Below, piece after piece: positions 1 through 13,600 of a DNA stretch of 64,000 nt. The stretch spans positions 124,001-188,000 of the forward strand of contig LODT01000031.1 of the NCBI GenBank assembly GCA_001606155.1, read 5' to 3'. This DNA is from Tieghemostelium lacteum (Eukaryota > Evosea > Eumycetozoa > Dictyosteliales > Raperosteliaceae). Each line of letters starts with the position of its first letter. Positions within the stretch are counted from its first letter, which is position 1. A model generated the notes under the pieces. The model saw only the letters and a program-made list of their open reading frames with translations. It did not search any database and was not told where the DNA came from. Position numbers and translations under genes: made by a program.

Positions 1-1
1 T

Positions 2-187
2 CAAATTACAAAACTTTTAATAGAATACCCTGTGAAAGATTTTGTGTTGTCTGATATTGAAATACAATTATTCAAAAATGCAATCAGGGATAATAATTAT
101 AAATTAAAGGTACTAGTAACTGGTTATGAAAAATGTAGAGATATTAATAAGATACTTATTGAAAATTATATTTATAATAAACTCTAA
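2..187 (+). CDS. C-terminal end of an unknown protein (cut by window edge)
   Basis: An open frame enters from the left edge and runs 61 codons to a TAA at 185-187. The residues include KLLIEYPVKDFVLSDIE near the start and end in IENYIYNKL, which reads like ordinary dictyostelid coding sequence and not spacer. It is tail to tail with the F-box/LRR gene, 45 bases apart. I do not recognise the family. The start and any upstream exons lie outside the window. Confidence 0.6.
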   Translation, partial: QITKLLIEYPVKDFVLSDIEIQLFKNAIRDNNYKLKVLVTGYEKCRDINKILIENYIYNKL

Positions 188-232
188 TTCATAAGAGGTA
201 TATTTTCATTGATTAGTGTATTTTGAAAACAT

Positions 233-2272
233 TTATTTAATTAATGGAATAATATTCAAGAATAAATCTTGAAGATTTTGATTTTGAGAGAGTAGGCTAT
301 CAATTTTGTCTCTGTACATTGGTCTATCTTCTTTATTACACTTTAGCATTTCACTAATGGTGTTCTGGTAGGAAAGGGTTAGGAGATGTTTGCAGTCTTT
401 GATAATGGTCTGAACAGATTGTAAACTTTTCAGTGGATATACTGAAAGATCCATAATTGAAAGATATTCAATGGTGGTATTCTGACAAATGGCTTGGAGT
501 AAATCGGCATTGATAAACTCAACAATCTCCAGTGTCTTAATAGTAGCATGTTGTGATTGGAGGAACTGTACTAAAAAGTAACTTGATGGAAGACTTCTAG
601 ATACCAATGAAAGTAACTTTAATGTTTTGTTTTTACTGAGACTTTGAAGAAATTGGTCGTAGTAGTCTTGATACTTTTTCAAATCCAATGGATTAACATT
701 AAAATGTGTTTCATTGCCAACCTGTGCACCACTACCACCATTTTCCAGACTTTTAGCAGCTGTATTTATATTCTTAATCTCATTTTCATCACCATCATCT
801 ACAAAATCATCATCATCATCATATTCCCCATGACCATATGGATCATTATTGACAACTTCAAATGGTTGGGTAGTATCAACTGAAGAATCTTTAATTCCTA
901 AATATAGTTTCTCTAAACTTGGGAATTTATCTAAAGAATTTCCGAGGACAGGTAATTGATCAAGTGTTATTGAAACATCAAGTAGAGAGAGATTACACTT
1001 CATTGATTGAATGGTATTCAATGTTGACTTGTTAAGACTTAGTAGGTAAAGTTTCTCTAATGCTGATATTATAGCCTGTCCTGATGGAAATAGTTTATCT
1101 AATGGATAACCAACATGATATACTAGTTCTTTTAAAGTAGTGTTATTTACTATAATTTTATCAGTTTTAGTAGGAGTGGTTGTGGAATTGGTTTTTTCGT
1201 CTTGGTTTTCTTCTTCATCTTCATAGTCCTCTTCTTCTTCGTCTTCAGAATCTTCATCTTCCTCACCTAATTCTTCATCAAGTTCTTCATCAGAACTCAA
1301 GCCTTCAGTTGGATGGAAGCCATAGTTACCACTTAAAGGCATGGTAAGTGATAAAGTTTGCAAAATTGTATTTTCATTTAATAGTAATGCCAAAGCATTT
1401 CTATCAGCAGCATAGTTTTCATCAGCTGTTATACTTAGTGATATTAGGGTTTTATGTGTTCTAAGAGGTTCGATAAAGATGGTATCAGTCTTTGTGAATG
1501 CACCAATAAGGAGTTTAAGTTCAGTTAGAGATGGACAATCCTTGAGGATTGAGTTATAGTCTACAGAAGATAGAGTATCTAAATCCAAATCCAATTTACA
1601 TAGACTCTTAATAGGTATAGCATCCAATTTAAATGAATTAGATTGTTCTTGAATTTTCAGTGATTCTACTGGTACTTGTAGTCCTAGAATATCCTTTCTA
1701 TAGGATTTATAGACATTAGTAGCTTCAATCTCCTTGAACCCCTTTTCAGCATAGACTTTTGAAAGTTTTACAATCTTGACTAATGCATCTTCATAGTTGT
1801 TAGAATCGATATCTTTCTGTAGTTGTACAATACGGCTTTGGTTACAACACATTGCCAATATCTGTGCGTTTTCAACTACTTGATTTTTCTGTAGTTCAGC
1901 ATTACCAGTAATCAATTGAAATACCTTTAATAGATTTTCATTTAATTTATCATTTTTAGTTCTCTTTACATTTCTGATCAAATAAGATTTGATGAACTTC
2001 TCTTCCATTGATAAACAATCATTAAATTGATAGGATCTAGTATTTATCAATTTTACAATATACTCAAATTGATATTGTTTCTTTATGAATATCTCTGGAT
2101 ATTGTAAAACTGGTAAGACCTTATAACACCAATCTTTTGATACCAATGATAATTTACCTATTATCTCTTTTATTCTACCAAATTTTAATCTAAAATCATA
2201 GTATAATTTTACATAATTATTTAATATTTTCACAATTAGAATATGTGAATTTAAATATTGTGTGTCTTCCAT
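233..2272 (-). CDS. F-box-like leucine-rich-repeat protein
   Basis: A single-exon frame of 679 residues. The first 60 residues (LNSHILIVKILNNYV, then KLSLVSKDWCYKVLP) look like the F-box-like heads of dictyostelid F-box/LRR proteins. Irregular leucine-rich segments follow through the rest of the chain (for example SLCKLDLDLDTLSSVDY and NTTIEYLSIMDLSVYPLKSL). A strongly acidic run of Glu and Asp lies around residues 325-370 and a smaller Asp run around 490. F-box proteins usually act as SCF ubiquitin-ligase substrate receptors, and that role is inferred here. The start is the ATG at 2270-2272, preceded by A/T-rich spacer. The head is divergent, so LRR-only is the alternative. Confidence 0.65.
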   Translation of the reverse strand: MEDTQYLNSHILIVKILNNYVKLYYDFRLKFGRIKEIIGKLSLVSKDWCYKVLPVLQYPEIFIKKQYQFEYIVKLINTRSYQFNDCLSMEEKFIKSYLIRNVKRTKNDKLNENLLKVFQLITGNAELQKNQVVENAQILAMCCNQSRIVQLQKDIDSNNYEDALVKIVKLSKVYAEKGFKEIEATNVYKSYRKDILGLQVPVESLKIQEQSNSFKLDAIPIKSLCKLDLDLDTLSSVDYNSILKDCPSLTELKLLIGAFTKTDTIFIEPLRTHKTLISLSITADENYAADRNALALLLNENTILQTLSLTMPLSGNYGFHPTEGLSSDEELDEELGEEDEDSEDEEEEDYEDEEENQDEKTNSTTTPTKTDKIIVNNTTLKELVYHVGYPLDKLFPSGQAIISALEKLYLLSLNKSTLNTIQSMKCNLSLLDVSITLDQLPVLGNSLDKFPSLEKLYLGIKDSSVDTTQPFEVVNNDPYGHGEYDDDDDFVDDGDENEIKNINTAAKSLENGGSGAQVGNETHFNVNPLDLKKYQDYYDQFLQSLSKNKTLKLLSLVSRSLPSSYFLVQFLQSQHATIKTLEIVEFINADLLQAICQNTTIEYLSIMDLSVYPLKSLQSVQTIIKDCKHLLTLSYQNTISEMLKCNKEDRPMYRDKIDSLLSQNQNLQDLFLNIIPLIK

Positions 2273-2540
2273 TGATTAACACTAAAAAATGTTTTAAGTA
2301 AGATTTTTTGAATTTTAAAAAAAAAAAAGGAGGGAAAATATTTTTAAATAAAATTATACAATTTAAATTAAAAAAAAATTATTATAATAACAAATGAATA
2401 TAATCAAATAATCGATATATCTATATTTAAATTTGTAAATTTTGTTTGAACTGGGAAATGGGTTTATGTAACTTCATTCTTTTTTTTTTTTTTTTTTTTT
2501 TAAATTCATTTTTTAGAAGTAAATTAAAATATATTAAATA

Positions 2541-3626
2541 TGGTATGATAAAGATAGTTAATTATTATAATTTATATTCAAATAATTAACTTTAGATATT
2601 GGTTTTTTTTTGGGTAATGAAATAAAGAGCGACGAAATTAATGTAGTTATAACAGGAGCTGCAGGTCAAATTGCATACTCATTGATTTTTAATATCATTA
2701 AAGGAGATATGTTCGGATTAGATCAAAAGATTAGATTAGTTCTATTGGATCTACCAGCTTTTATGGAAAATTTAAAGGGTGTTATAATGGAGATTGAAGA
2801 TTGTGCCTATCCCCTGGTTACTGGTATCATTGCAACCACTGATGTCAATGAGGCATTCACTAATGCACATTATGCTATTTTAGTAGGTGCCATGCCCAGA
2901 AAAGAAGGAATGGAGAGATCTGATTTGTTAAAGGCCAATGCAGCAATCTTTAAAGTTCAAGGAAAAGCAATCAATGATCATGCCAACAAGAATATTAAAG
3001 TATTGGTTGTAGGTAACCCTGCCAATACCAATTGTCTCATTGCCATGCTATCTGCTGGTAATATCCCTAAAGAGAACTTTTCATGTCTCACCAGACTTGA
3101 CCACAATCGTGCAAAATCCCAAATTGCATTGAAGGCCGGTGTAAATGTTAAAGATGTTCATAATGTAATTATTTGGGGTAACCATTCCACTACCCAGTAC
3201 CCAGATGTACGTTGCGGTTATGTCAATGTAAGTGCTGGTGTTAAATCAACTATTCCAAATATCATAAAGAATGAGGCTTGGCTTCAAGGTGAGTTTATCA
3301 GTACCGTTCAAAAGAGAGGTGGTGCTGTTATCGCTGCTAGAAAGTTCTCCTCCGCTGCCTCAGCTGCTAAAGCTATTACTGATCATATGAGAGATTGGGT
3401 CTTGGGTACTCCAGAAGGTGAATATGTATCTATGGGTGTACATTCTGATGGTAGCTATGGAATTCCAGCTGGCTTGATCTTCTCATTCCCTGTAACCATC
3501 AAGAGTGGTAAATATACAATTGTTCAAGGTCTACCAATTGACACTTTCTCAAGAGAGAAACTAGATATTACACTTAAAGAATTACAAGAAGAAAAAGATT
3601 TAGCTTTATCATTCTTGGAAATGTAA
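2541..3626 (+). CDS. mdh: NAD-dependent malate dehydrogenase, cytosolic type
   Basis: Interconverts malate and oxaloacetate with NAD. The family signatures are all visible: the nucleotide-binding [10 protein letters not shown], the mobile-loop arginines in [20 protein letters not shown], the catalytic aspartate region [11 protein letters not shown] and the catalytic histidine in [12 protein letters not shown]. The frame has no nearby upstream in-frame ATG; the simple frame starts at a TTG at 2610. The best model is an ATG-only first exon (2541-2543), a GT...AG intron at 2544-2627, then AGC GAC GAA, giving a protein of 333 residues that begins [10 protein letters not shown]. That is the normal family start. 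A second, weaker option uses an ATG at 2458. No organelle presequence is visible, so a cytosolic location is inferred. Confidence 0.9.
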
Positions 3627-3873
3627 ATTTAATTAAATTGTATTTGTTTATCATAATCCTCATTTCCTGGGGATAAATATCTATTTATTTATTATTTTGA
3701 AAAAAAATAATACCAAAATAATAAATATTCAATTTCATTCACATAAAATTTATAATATTTATATTTATTATTTATTCTGTATTTCATTAATGGTGCAATG
3801 GTGGTGTGATGATATTTAGCCTATTTTTTTTGTAAAAAATTAATTTTACATTTTGTTGATTGTGGTGATTACA

Positions 3874-5765
3874 ATGATGAAGAATACATCACCATCAAAT
3901 AGAAAAAAGATTAGAATTCAATATGTTGAAAAACTTACTGCTGAATTAGAGAGAGTAGAGGGATCATTTGAATCTCTATCTTGTTCAATACCAGATGAAA
4001 TTAGTGAAACCAAAATCAATTTAGAGGAACTTTTAGAGTTTATTGAAGATTCTAAACCTAATAAGGATCAAACTAGGATAAAATCAAAAATGTTAGAAAG
4101 TGAATCTAAAATTAATAAATTATCTACAGAATTAAAGGATATTCAATTTAAAGGTATTGGATCATCAATATTGCAATCTAGGATAAAAGAGATTGAAATA
4201 GAGTTACAACATCATAGAGATAGAGTACAACAACTGAAGCAACAACTCAGTCAACCAGTTATAAATTCAGTTACAAATGCCAGTCAAATGTCAAAAGAAG
4301 AGAAAGATAAACTCAGTCAGCAAATGCAGAGATTAAAATCAAATTCCAAGTTGATTAGTGATTCGGTTGGGAAAATGTATAAGATGTTTCAAGAGTTTAT
4401 TAGTCAAGGTGGAGTAGCAAGCTACTTCAATATGATTTCAGAGGTTATGAGTAAAATTCCAGAGTTACGTGGAGGTTTGGATATTGGTGGTGTCATTAAT
4501 ATTGGAGGTGATGAGCAGGTGGAGACTCTAGAGAGAATGAATGACTATATACAGCAGTCTAGTAGATGGATATTCGAGTTACTTCAAGAACTACCTTCTA
4601 CAGATAGACAATGGTTAAAAAAGAATAAGGATATCTACACAAAGACACTTGAAAACATTGCAAAACAGCAAGAGAAACTTCAAGTCAGTGATAATCTAAA
4701 GGATATCATCATTAAACCACATAAATTCATTCAAGATATCTTCAAGAAAAAAAATAGATCGCCTCCTGTGGTTAATCTTCTTGAAAAGATAACAATTCGA
4801 GAGAAAGACAATAACCAATCTAAACTAGACCAAGAACAACAACAGAATAAACAAGAGAGAAAGATACAAAAGAGAAAAGAGAAACCACAGTACACTCAGG
4901 AGCCTTTCAGCTCCATTCAAACACAGATAGATGCAATCATAGCAGACATGAATAATTTTATGAAATTTCCAGATACGGATATACTTGTAAATCTATTGAC
5001 TCCTATGGAATCAAAATCAAAAATGTTAATTACATTACTAGATCAGTACCAATCGAGATTTTCATTCTATCAAGAGAAGTTGCAAGTTTGGATAGACTAT
5101 AATAGTACAATTTTAAGAGTTACATACTATGAATCTGATAGTAGTAATTTTAAATTTAAAGACTTTAAATCATTACAAGAGATTCAAAGTAAACTTAAGA
5201 TTCTTTTAAAGGTACTCCATGTACATATGACATCATGTCCAATTGCTATACCTATGATCTATCTAAATGAAGGTTCATGGAAACTTACAAGTTACCCTGA
5301 CTTTAGAGCACACCAAAGAAAGGAATTGGAGAAATTACTGTTAGTTGTAAAATCCAATCAGAATCCTATCGATACAGATACTGTCAGAAAATGTACTCTT
5401 GAATTGACAGATGTTCTCATTGCCATTCTAAATGTACAAATTCCACTGATGATTGAGGTCTTCCAAGATGACTCTACTCTATTTAAAACCAAGAATTGGT
5501 CATCTGAAAGAAAGTCAATGTTAACTACTATCAATGACACTATTCACTCACTTAAATATCTATCGACTACCAGTTCTCAGACACTAATTGATCTCCTTAA
5601 TACCTCTGTTAAAATGATACAGTCTATTATGTTACAATGTTTCACTTATAAACCTATAGCCAGACCAACAGTTTATAAATCTGATCAAGAATGTAAGATT
5701 TTTTTTTTTTTAACTATAACGAATGTATTTACAAATTAGGTATTAACACTATTATTAAACTATAG
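3874..5765 (+). CDS. coiled-coil protein of unknown function
   Basis: Two exons (3874-5692 and 5740-5765) encode about 614 residues. The upstream in-frame TTG codons are ignored in favour of ATG ATG AAG at 3874. The tail uses a 47-base intron, GTAAG...ATTAG, after which the protein ends ECINTIIKL; without splicing the frame runs into a poly-T-coded Phe run. The chain is rich in Lys, Glu and Gln with heptad-like stretches at about 60-170 and a charged QQQNKQERKIQKRKEK patch near 325. No enzyme motif or membrane segment is seen. A second acceptor 26 bases downstream would give a different short C-terminus. I do not recognise the family. Confidence 0.7.
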
Positions 5766-6080
5766 GGAAACTGTTAAGTGAGTCAAGATTGAGATATGAA
5801 TATAGAACATCTATCTTAATTTAATAAAAGCTATCCTATTTATTTGAATTTGTGTAATATTTATTAAAAAAAAAAAATATAATACAACCATATTGAAGAT
5901 TATTATCTGAATTGACATGATGAATTCTGACAACAACTTTTATGGATAGATTTTAATTTGTATAAAAAAATTTTTTTATTTGTTTATTTTGTGTGTGTTT
6001 ATAATTTCATAGTACAAAATATACAAATATAATTTCAATTTTGTATTTTTGTTTATATTTATATATATAATAAATAAAAA
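5766..6080. other. A/T-rich spacer upstream of the longin gene
   Basis: Holds poly-A/T tracts only. I see no open frame, RNA gene or repeat. Confidence 0.6.
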
Positions 6081-7318
6081 ATGATTTTTTATACAATTAT
6101 ATCAAATAATGGTGTAATAATTGAAGAATACCTTAATGAGAGTAAATTTAATACTTTCAAGTATTCAAATAATTGTGATAATAGTGATTCCTTTCCTATA
6201 GTTTGTAGAAAGTTATTAAAATGTATTGAAATGACAAAGGGGATAGCATTAGTTAATCAACTAAAGTCCTATAAATACTGTGACTATTTCATTCACTTTA
6301 TAGAGATAAACAATGGATCGACAGTTTGTATGTGTATTAGTGATGAAAATCAATCGCCTTTATCCATTTTAAATTATTTATTAGATATTGCCAATGAATG
6401 GAAATCTACATTTCAAATTGGTAATGATTTATATAATTACTATCAATCCGATCTTGTAGTATATCAAAATTCAGATGTAATATCTGAACATTCATTCAAC
6501 AGTTTAAAGAAAATCTTATTAATTAAAATGGTATGTTTAAACAAAAACTTTGTTACAATCGTATTTAGAACATCTTTATGGAACATGAGAAGGAATCTCC
6601 GAGACTTAAGATATTTATAAATTTTTTTTCTCACAATATCATAAAATTCTGACATCATTTTTTACTGATAAAAACAAAAAAAATATTAATATCTTTTTTT
6701 TAAATTTTTGTTCATTTTTTATAAATTTGTTTTAAATTTCCTTCGTTCAGAATATGTATCCATCCAACCAATTGACAAATGATAATCAACAACCGATATA
6801 TTATGATACCATTAAAGATATAGATAGTTTAGTTTCAGCAAATCAGGTAAAGGCTAATCAGAGTCTAATACCAGACCCTAATAATAATAGTACACATACA
6901 CCACCACAGAGAAAATCATCAAAAGCCAATCAAGTGCATTTTAGTGACTATAATAATATAATAAGTAATAGTGGTAATAGTAATTTGATTGTACCACAAG
7001 ATCAACACATCTCTATAAACAACAAAGATAGTAATGGAAGTGGTAGTTATTATGATTATGGTGAAGATGCTTCTCTAATTGAAACCAATTCACAAGGAAG
7101 TTATACATCATTTGATTTAGCAAAAAGAAATTCAAGAATCAAACTCATTTTTAAAATTGTTTTAGTTTTTATTTTATTTGTAGGTTTTTATAATTTTTGA
7201 AGCTGCAAATTTGCAGAATAATTCAATTACTAATATCTCTTTTGATGTATTATAGATTTCACTATATGGTTTACTAGCAATATCATGTAGAGGTTTTTTA
7301 TTTAACAAGTGTATATAG
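6081..7318 (+). CDS. longin-domain membrane protein (VAMP/phytolongin-like), three exons
   Basis: Proposed exons are 6081-6530, 6751-7179 and 7256-7318, all in phase 0, giving 313 residues. Exon 1 reads like a longin domain: MIFYTIISNNGVIIEEY, then YFIHFIEINNGSTVCMCISD, then ILNYLLDIANEWKSTF. Exon 2 is an Asn/Ser-rich linker. Exons 2 and 3 together make one C-terminal transmembrane helix (KLIFKIVLVFILFISLYGLL) followed by a short CRGF...NKC tail, like R-SNARE longins. I see no SNARE heptad motif between them, as in plant phytolongins. Intron 2 contains a good branch sequence, TACTAAT. The alternative is two genes split at 6620 and 6754, with the second starting at the ATG at 6754. Confidence 0.5.
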
Positions 7319-7649
7319 ATATAAATTGATAAACCGGTAGTAACAGTTCAACTTTTTTTGAACATTTTTTGTTTGTAAAAAAAACCAATCAACTCTTCAG
7401 ATCAAACCAAACAGTCCACTCTAAATTCTTTTAATTGTTTTGAAATCTCACCTATTGTGCCATTTATACAATTAAAAAAATGACCATTACATCCTTTTAA
7501 AAATTTGCTTTTCGACAATAAATGAAAATTTGACGATAATCAAGATTTTTTCATTTTATTTGAAATAACCAAACTATTGTTTTTTTAAAAGGGTTTTTAT
7601 TTTTTTTTTTTAAGACACTTAATCAGATTCCAAAAACCCACAATCAGTG
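7319..7649. other. A/T-rich spacer, probable promoter of the Roco-type gene
   Basis: Long T runs lie just upstream of the start at 7650. No coding or RNA feature is seen. Confidence 0.5.
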
Positions 7650-10600
7650 ATGACAGATACAATAACAATTGTAAAAAACTCACTGTTTGGTGTTAGTTTA
7701 AATAAACTATCGTCAAAATATAAAATCAAAGACATACCAATCATCTTAGAACTACCTTTAAAGTACTTACAAAGTAGATATACTGAGGTGATTGAAAATA
7801 ACAATAACAGTAACAGTAACAAATATAATGATATCAATCAACTATTTAATCAGTGTAGAGAAACTTTTAAATTTGAATTGAGTGTCAATGGAAATAAGGA
7901 AAAGATTGAAACTCTAATTCAAAGATTTGCAAAATCTAATGAATTCAGTTCACTTTCCGAACAGCAATTTCAGAGTTCCTATCAGGATTTCTATAAAGAA
8001 GCTCTACCAAATGAACTGGTGTTTCAATTGGTTAATTTGTATTTGGAGAAACTGACACAACCGCTCTTTCAAGATGTTGCATCGGATGTGTTGGCGTGTA
8101 ACTCAAAAGTACAACCATTGATATTAGCAGTACACAACCTGTCTCCACAGGAATTCAAGATTGTAGAAAGAATTATAAAGACTCTATATCTAGTTACAAA
8201 AAGTTTTCAAGTTCTATCTACAAAGTTCAATCAAAAAGACACAGGTAACAAGAATATTAATGATCATCAGTTTGTAAAGATTATTACAGATCGTTATTAT
8301 GAAGTGTTTTTTGGTCAGAATCAAAATCAACTATTGAAAAAGTCATTGGGTGTTCTAGTTAGTGAATATCCAGTGATTTTCCAAGAGACTCCAGTGGATT
8401 TCCAACAGAGTCTTATAAGTGGTGAAGAGATCCAATTTGGACCTATTCACTTTGTAAAATTACAAATTATTGAATTTCAAGAGGAACAATCTGCAATGAC
8501 AATTGGTGGTGGATCAAGTAGTCAAACATCATCAACAAGTCAACAACAGCAACAGTCTAGTAGTAACATAAATCCAAAGTTGAGATGTATAACATTGTGT
8601 GTCAGTAACTTTAGATTAATCTATCAGGCTTTGATTAAAGAGACTCAAGATTATGTTGAATCCTATGGATTAGCATTATCCTCTATTCAATTCATTAAAA
8701 AGACAAGTAAATTCATAAAAATCACAACTAAACACTCCAAAGTCATACATATAGGATTTTCACATAAATCCGATGAATCACTATTCCTGTCAGTTATTGA
8801 TAAGTTATCATTCCACAAACCAGTTAAATCTATATTTTCATTTCAAAATACAGAAGATAGTACTTCATCAGTTGTCTCTCCATCCTCTTCATCTTCTAAA
8901 TCATCAAAATCCAATAACAATAGCAACAAGATTAGTAAAATTGAAACTTATTGGAATCTATTAAGTTTAGAGTTTAGTAGGTTTGGTATTAGTAATCAAA
9001 CTACACCTGGAACATCTACAAACAGTAAAGATAAATTCAGTAATGCCGTTTTAACCTCCACATCACCCTATTGGAGAATCTCACTATGTAATACTAAATT
9101 GGACGTATGTCAGTCCTACCCCAACAATTTCTTGATACCTAAACAAATCAGTGATTCACAAATGAAAGAATTTGCACATTTTCGTGTTGGTAAAAGGTTC
9201 CCAATGCTTTCTTGGATAAATCCCAATAAGGCAAATGTATTTCTATCCATTTCACATCCACCCAGAATTGATTATCTAACTGTAACTTCATCAGTCTTTG
9301 GGTCCGATGACGAAGATGAAGATGAAGATGAAATCAGAAATAAGAATGTCTACGATTACACTTTAGTAGACGAGTACTATAAGATTTCAAATCAACATCT
9401 ATCAAAAGATCAAACACCAAATAAGCTATTGATATTCGATACAGGTCCCGTACCAAAGAATCCTTACGATAGTTTCTATAAAATCTGTCAGTTTCATTAC
9501 TTGTCATTGACAAACCATGACCAAAACAAACAAGCCTATCAGAAGCTTATTGATCTCTGCAGTCAACCTCAGAGTTTAGAACATGGTAAATGGCTCCAAT
9601 TGGTAGAGGCAACAGGTTGGATTGAGATAATAAGATCAACTCTGAGAAATACTTTAAAAGTTGTAGAGTCCCTTATACAAGGTAGATCATGTATGATTCA
9701 GTCTGGAGATGGTCATGACTATGATGAACTTATTCTATCATCATTGTCACAAGTTATAATGGACCCTTTCTATCGTACTATTAAGGGCTTCCAAAGACTG
9801 GTTCAGAAGGAGTGGTGTGAGTTTGGGTACCCATTCGGCCGACAATTCACCACACAAGATCGTAATAACCTTCCATGTTCATTTATGATCTTTATGGACT
9901 GTTGTTATCAACTAATTTGTCAGTATCCAATGGACTTTGAATTCAATGAAAAAATGATTAGATTCATCTCTGAAGAAGTCTACAATGGAAGATTTGGTAA
10001 TTTCATTAGTAAGACACTTAAAGACCAGGAATCCATGTCAATTCAAAACAATACAATATCCATCTGGCTCTACATGAATCAGAGAAAACCAACAACCTAC
10101 CTAAACAATGACTATAGAGACTACTCAAAATCCAATTTACCAATTAAACTTCTAAATTTGGAACAGGTTGTATTTTGGTCAGATTTCTTTAGTAGATGGA
10201 TAACTATTGACTCTAGAATACATGCTCAAAAGACTATCAATCTCCAATTACAAGTTCAAAATGAAGTCAATTTATCAAATGTAAAACTATTTGATTTACC
10301 AATTAGACTATTTAAATCCCATTCACAAAAGTATGACCAGATAACCAAGATTCAATTGCTAGGTAACAATCTACAACTGGTACCAAAGTCTATACTACAA
10401 TTCCATAATCTACGTGAACTCATTCTGGACAATAACATGATATCTAACATCTCATCATCATTCTATCAACTGATTTTTGAGTCACTTAAAAAGATTGAAT
10501 TTATCAGTTTGGCTCAGAATATCTTACCTTGCGTTCCTAGTGATATTAGTCTTGGTGGTCATTGTTTGAGAAAGTTAAATTTCCAATCCAATAGAATTGT

Positions 10601-13600
10601 CACTATTAGTCCGCATATTGTGAAACTAATTGGATTAGTATCTCTAAATGTCTCAAATAACATTTTATCTATATTTCCAATGGAATTCACTCAATTGGAG
10701 TCACTAAAGACATTAGATATCTCTCAGAATCAAATAACTAATATACCATTCCAATTATCACAATTACATCAATTAACACACCTCAACATGTCAGATAATA
10801 GAATTACAAGATTACCAAACTCTATTTCTGATCTCAAACAACTTAAATACCTAAATTTAAATACCAACAAAATTAAACAAGTAAGTAACAAACATTTTCA
10901 CAAACTTTTCAAAAAGAAACATTATAACTAACTAAAAATATTTAAATATAAATAGATTGAATCAATTTGTCAAATTGGTAGTAGTTTAGAAGAATTGATG
11001 ATTGATTTTAATAAGATTTCAGAAATACCAATTCAGATTGGTAGATTAGAAGGATTACAACATTTATCTGTACAGAATAATAGAATTGAATCTTTACCCG
11101 ATGAGTTAATGTTACTTGGTAATTTGAAGACATTGAAACTTGGTCAAAATCAGATATCATGGTTACCACCAACTATTTGTCAATTGGAGAAATTGGAATC
11201 ATTGTTGATTCAAAATAATCAAATTGATGCATTACCTCAGACTATTGGTATGTTGAGCAATTTGACAATTCTAGATATTGAAGGTAACAAGTTGAATAAG
11301 AAATTGGCAAAGGAAATTGGTGTTGGTGGAATTAAAGAGATTTTAACTCAGATGAAAGAGTTTATTGAAAAAATTCAACCCTATGGAAAGAGTAAAATTA
11401 TTATATTGGGTTTGAATAATCTAAAGTCTAATAAGACTTTAACTAATACTCTTTTCCACAAGGAGAAAAAGAATCAGAAATCAACTTCACAGAACTTTGA
11501 AAAGGTTAGTGGTGTTGATATTGAGAATATTGTCATTGATCAACAAACTGGAAAAGAACTAAATTGTTGGGAGTTTAACAATACACATAATCAATATCAG
11601 TCCATGTTCTTTACTGAAAAATCAGTGTATTTGGTACAATTCATTTTCAATCCTAGTGAAGATGCTAATAGTACACTTGATTATTGGTTAGATTTGATTT
11701 GTCATCGTTATAATAGTAATATTAAGTTATTTGCAGTTGGTTTTATTTCACAGGAAGTTGGTAACCAATTAAATGACAAATCATTCCAAAATTGGATTCA
11801 GTCATGGAAGAGTACCAACAGATTAAGTATATTCATTAATAGACAAATTGAATTTATATTTGTAAATCAGAGTTCACTGGAATCTGATTTGGAGAGTCTA
11901 AAAGAGAAGGTTATAGAATCACTACCAAAGAAAACAATGGCTAATGAAATGATACCTTCTCCGTTCTCTCTACTTGAACAGCATCTCATTGAAAAGAGAT
12001 CACCATCAATGACTACTACTCTGTCTCCTGGTGGAGCATCAGGTGGAAGTAACTCAATCTCTGCATCTCTAATGGGTATTAACTTTATGCAGAAAGATGA
12101 AATTATAGAATTAGCTGGTGTGTTTAATATCAGAGGTCTTGCAAAGATTGGTAATGTCTTAAAGTATCTTGAGAATACTAGTACTATTCTTCAGTTCCCT
12201 CAAGATAATCAGTACTCCAACTTGATTATAACTAATCCAACATGGCTTTACAGTATCCTCATGAATGCATCTCAGAAATCACAAGCTGTAATTAGAAAAC
12301 AGGATCTTTTAGGAACCATTCCAAATACAAGTCAGTTAGTAAATCTACTTAACCGATACAATATAATATCACATATTGAACCTCTTGGTTCAATGCCAAT
12401 TCCCAATAGTATAGATCAAATTCGTCAGAAACCTTGTGAGAATGTATTGGTTAACCAGTTCTTTGATCAACAAAATCCAATGGATTTCTTAGACCAATTC
12501 ATTCAACATCAACATAAAGACGATTTATTCCTCGAAAGATACTTCCAATTCCAATACTCAATCCCCAATCACCTCTATCAAGAATTCAAGTTTAGATTAT
12601 ACCAAATTGCAAAATTGGAATTTGAAAACACTCTAGAAAAGAAATCACTATTTATAAGTTACCAAGACCACCTGTTATCAGAATCCACAGATTCAACCAC
12701 AACCACTACCAACAATACCAATAACCAACACATTCGTCTCTATCTCCACCAAGTAGATTGTAAAAATCTAAAAATCATCTTATTTGGAAGCAACAAGAAA
12801 ATGCCTATTGCCCACGATCTCTATGGTAAAATTCAAGATATCTTACAATTGATTATCAAGTCCAAATACTCGTTTAATAGTTTCCAAGTACTAGTTCCTT
12901 GTGTGCATCCAAATGAGAAACACTTAAAACTCACTAATCAACATATGGAGTCCAGACACTTTTATAGAGTTGAACTACTTGAATTGTCATTCCTCATGGG
13001 TAACTCTACCATAAAATGTTCAAAACAATCACAATTGAATATCCAAATTTCTGATATGGCACCTGATGTCACCATGTCACATTTCCCAAGTAAGTTATTG
13101 GAATCTGATGTACAGTTTGGTAAGGAACTTGGCAGAGGTGGTTTTGGTATAGTTTATAGAGGTAAACTTCTAAAAGACAACAAAGAAGTTGCCATTAAGA
13201 AACTCATGATTGAAAACTCTAGATACCTAGATCAAACTAATGGTCAATCTGTTGATGCTTCAACTTTGAACCCCGAAGATGAAATGGATCTCATTCGTGC
13301 TTATAGAGATTTCCAAAGAGAAGCTTACAGTCTACACAAATACCAAAACACACCCAACAGTAAAAACATTCTGAAAATCTATGGAATTGTTTTGAAACCA
13401 CCTTGCCTTCTAACTGAATTTGTACCTAAAGGTGACTTGGACAGTTACATTAAAACCAAAGGTCCACTACCTCTGAAGCATGCAGTTAGAATAGCATTAG
13501 ATATTGCCTATGGTATATCAGAACTACATCAACAGTCTCCACCTCAACATCACAATGATCTTAAACCTCCAAATATTCTACTTAACCAATGGCCTGTTAT

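Noticed and set aside
644-883. A 79-codon frame opposite the F-box/LRR gene
   Set aside because: It is antisense to a long supported frame and is made of the complement of Asp/Asn codons; typical shadow frame.
2481-2502. Long T run upstream of mdh
   Set aside because: Homopolymer T and A tracts are ordinary in dictyostelid spacers, so it is not called as a regulatory site.
2610-2616. TTG start for malate dehydrogenase
   Set aside because: Nuclear genes of this kind use ATG, and an ATG|GT first exon gives the normal family N-terminus.
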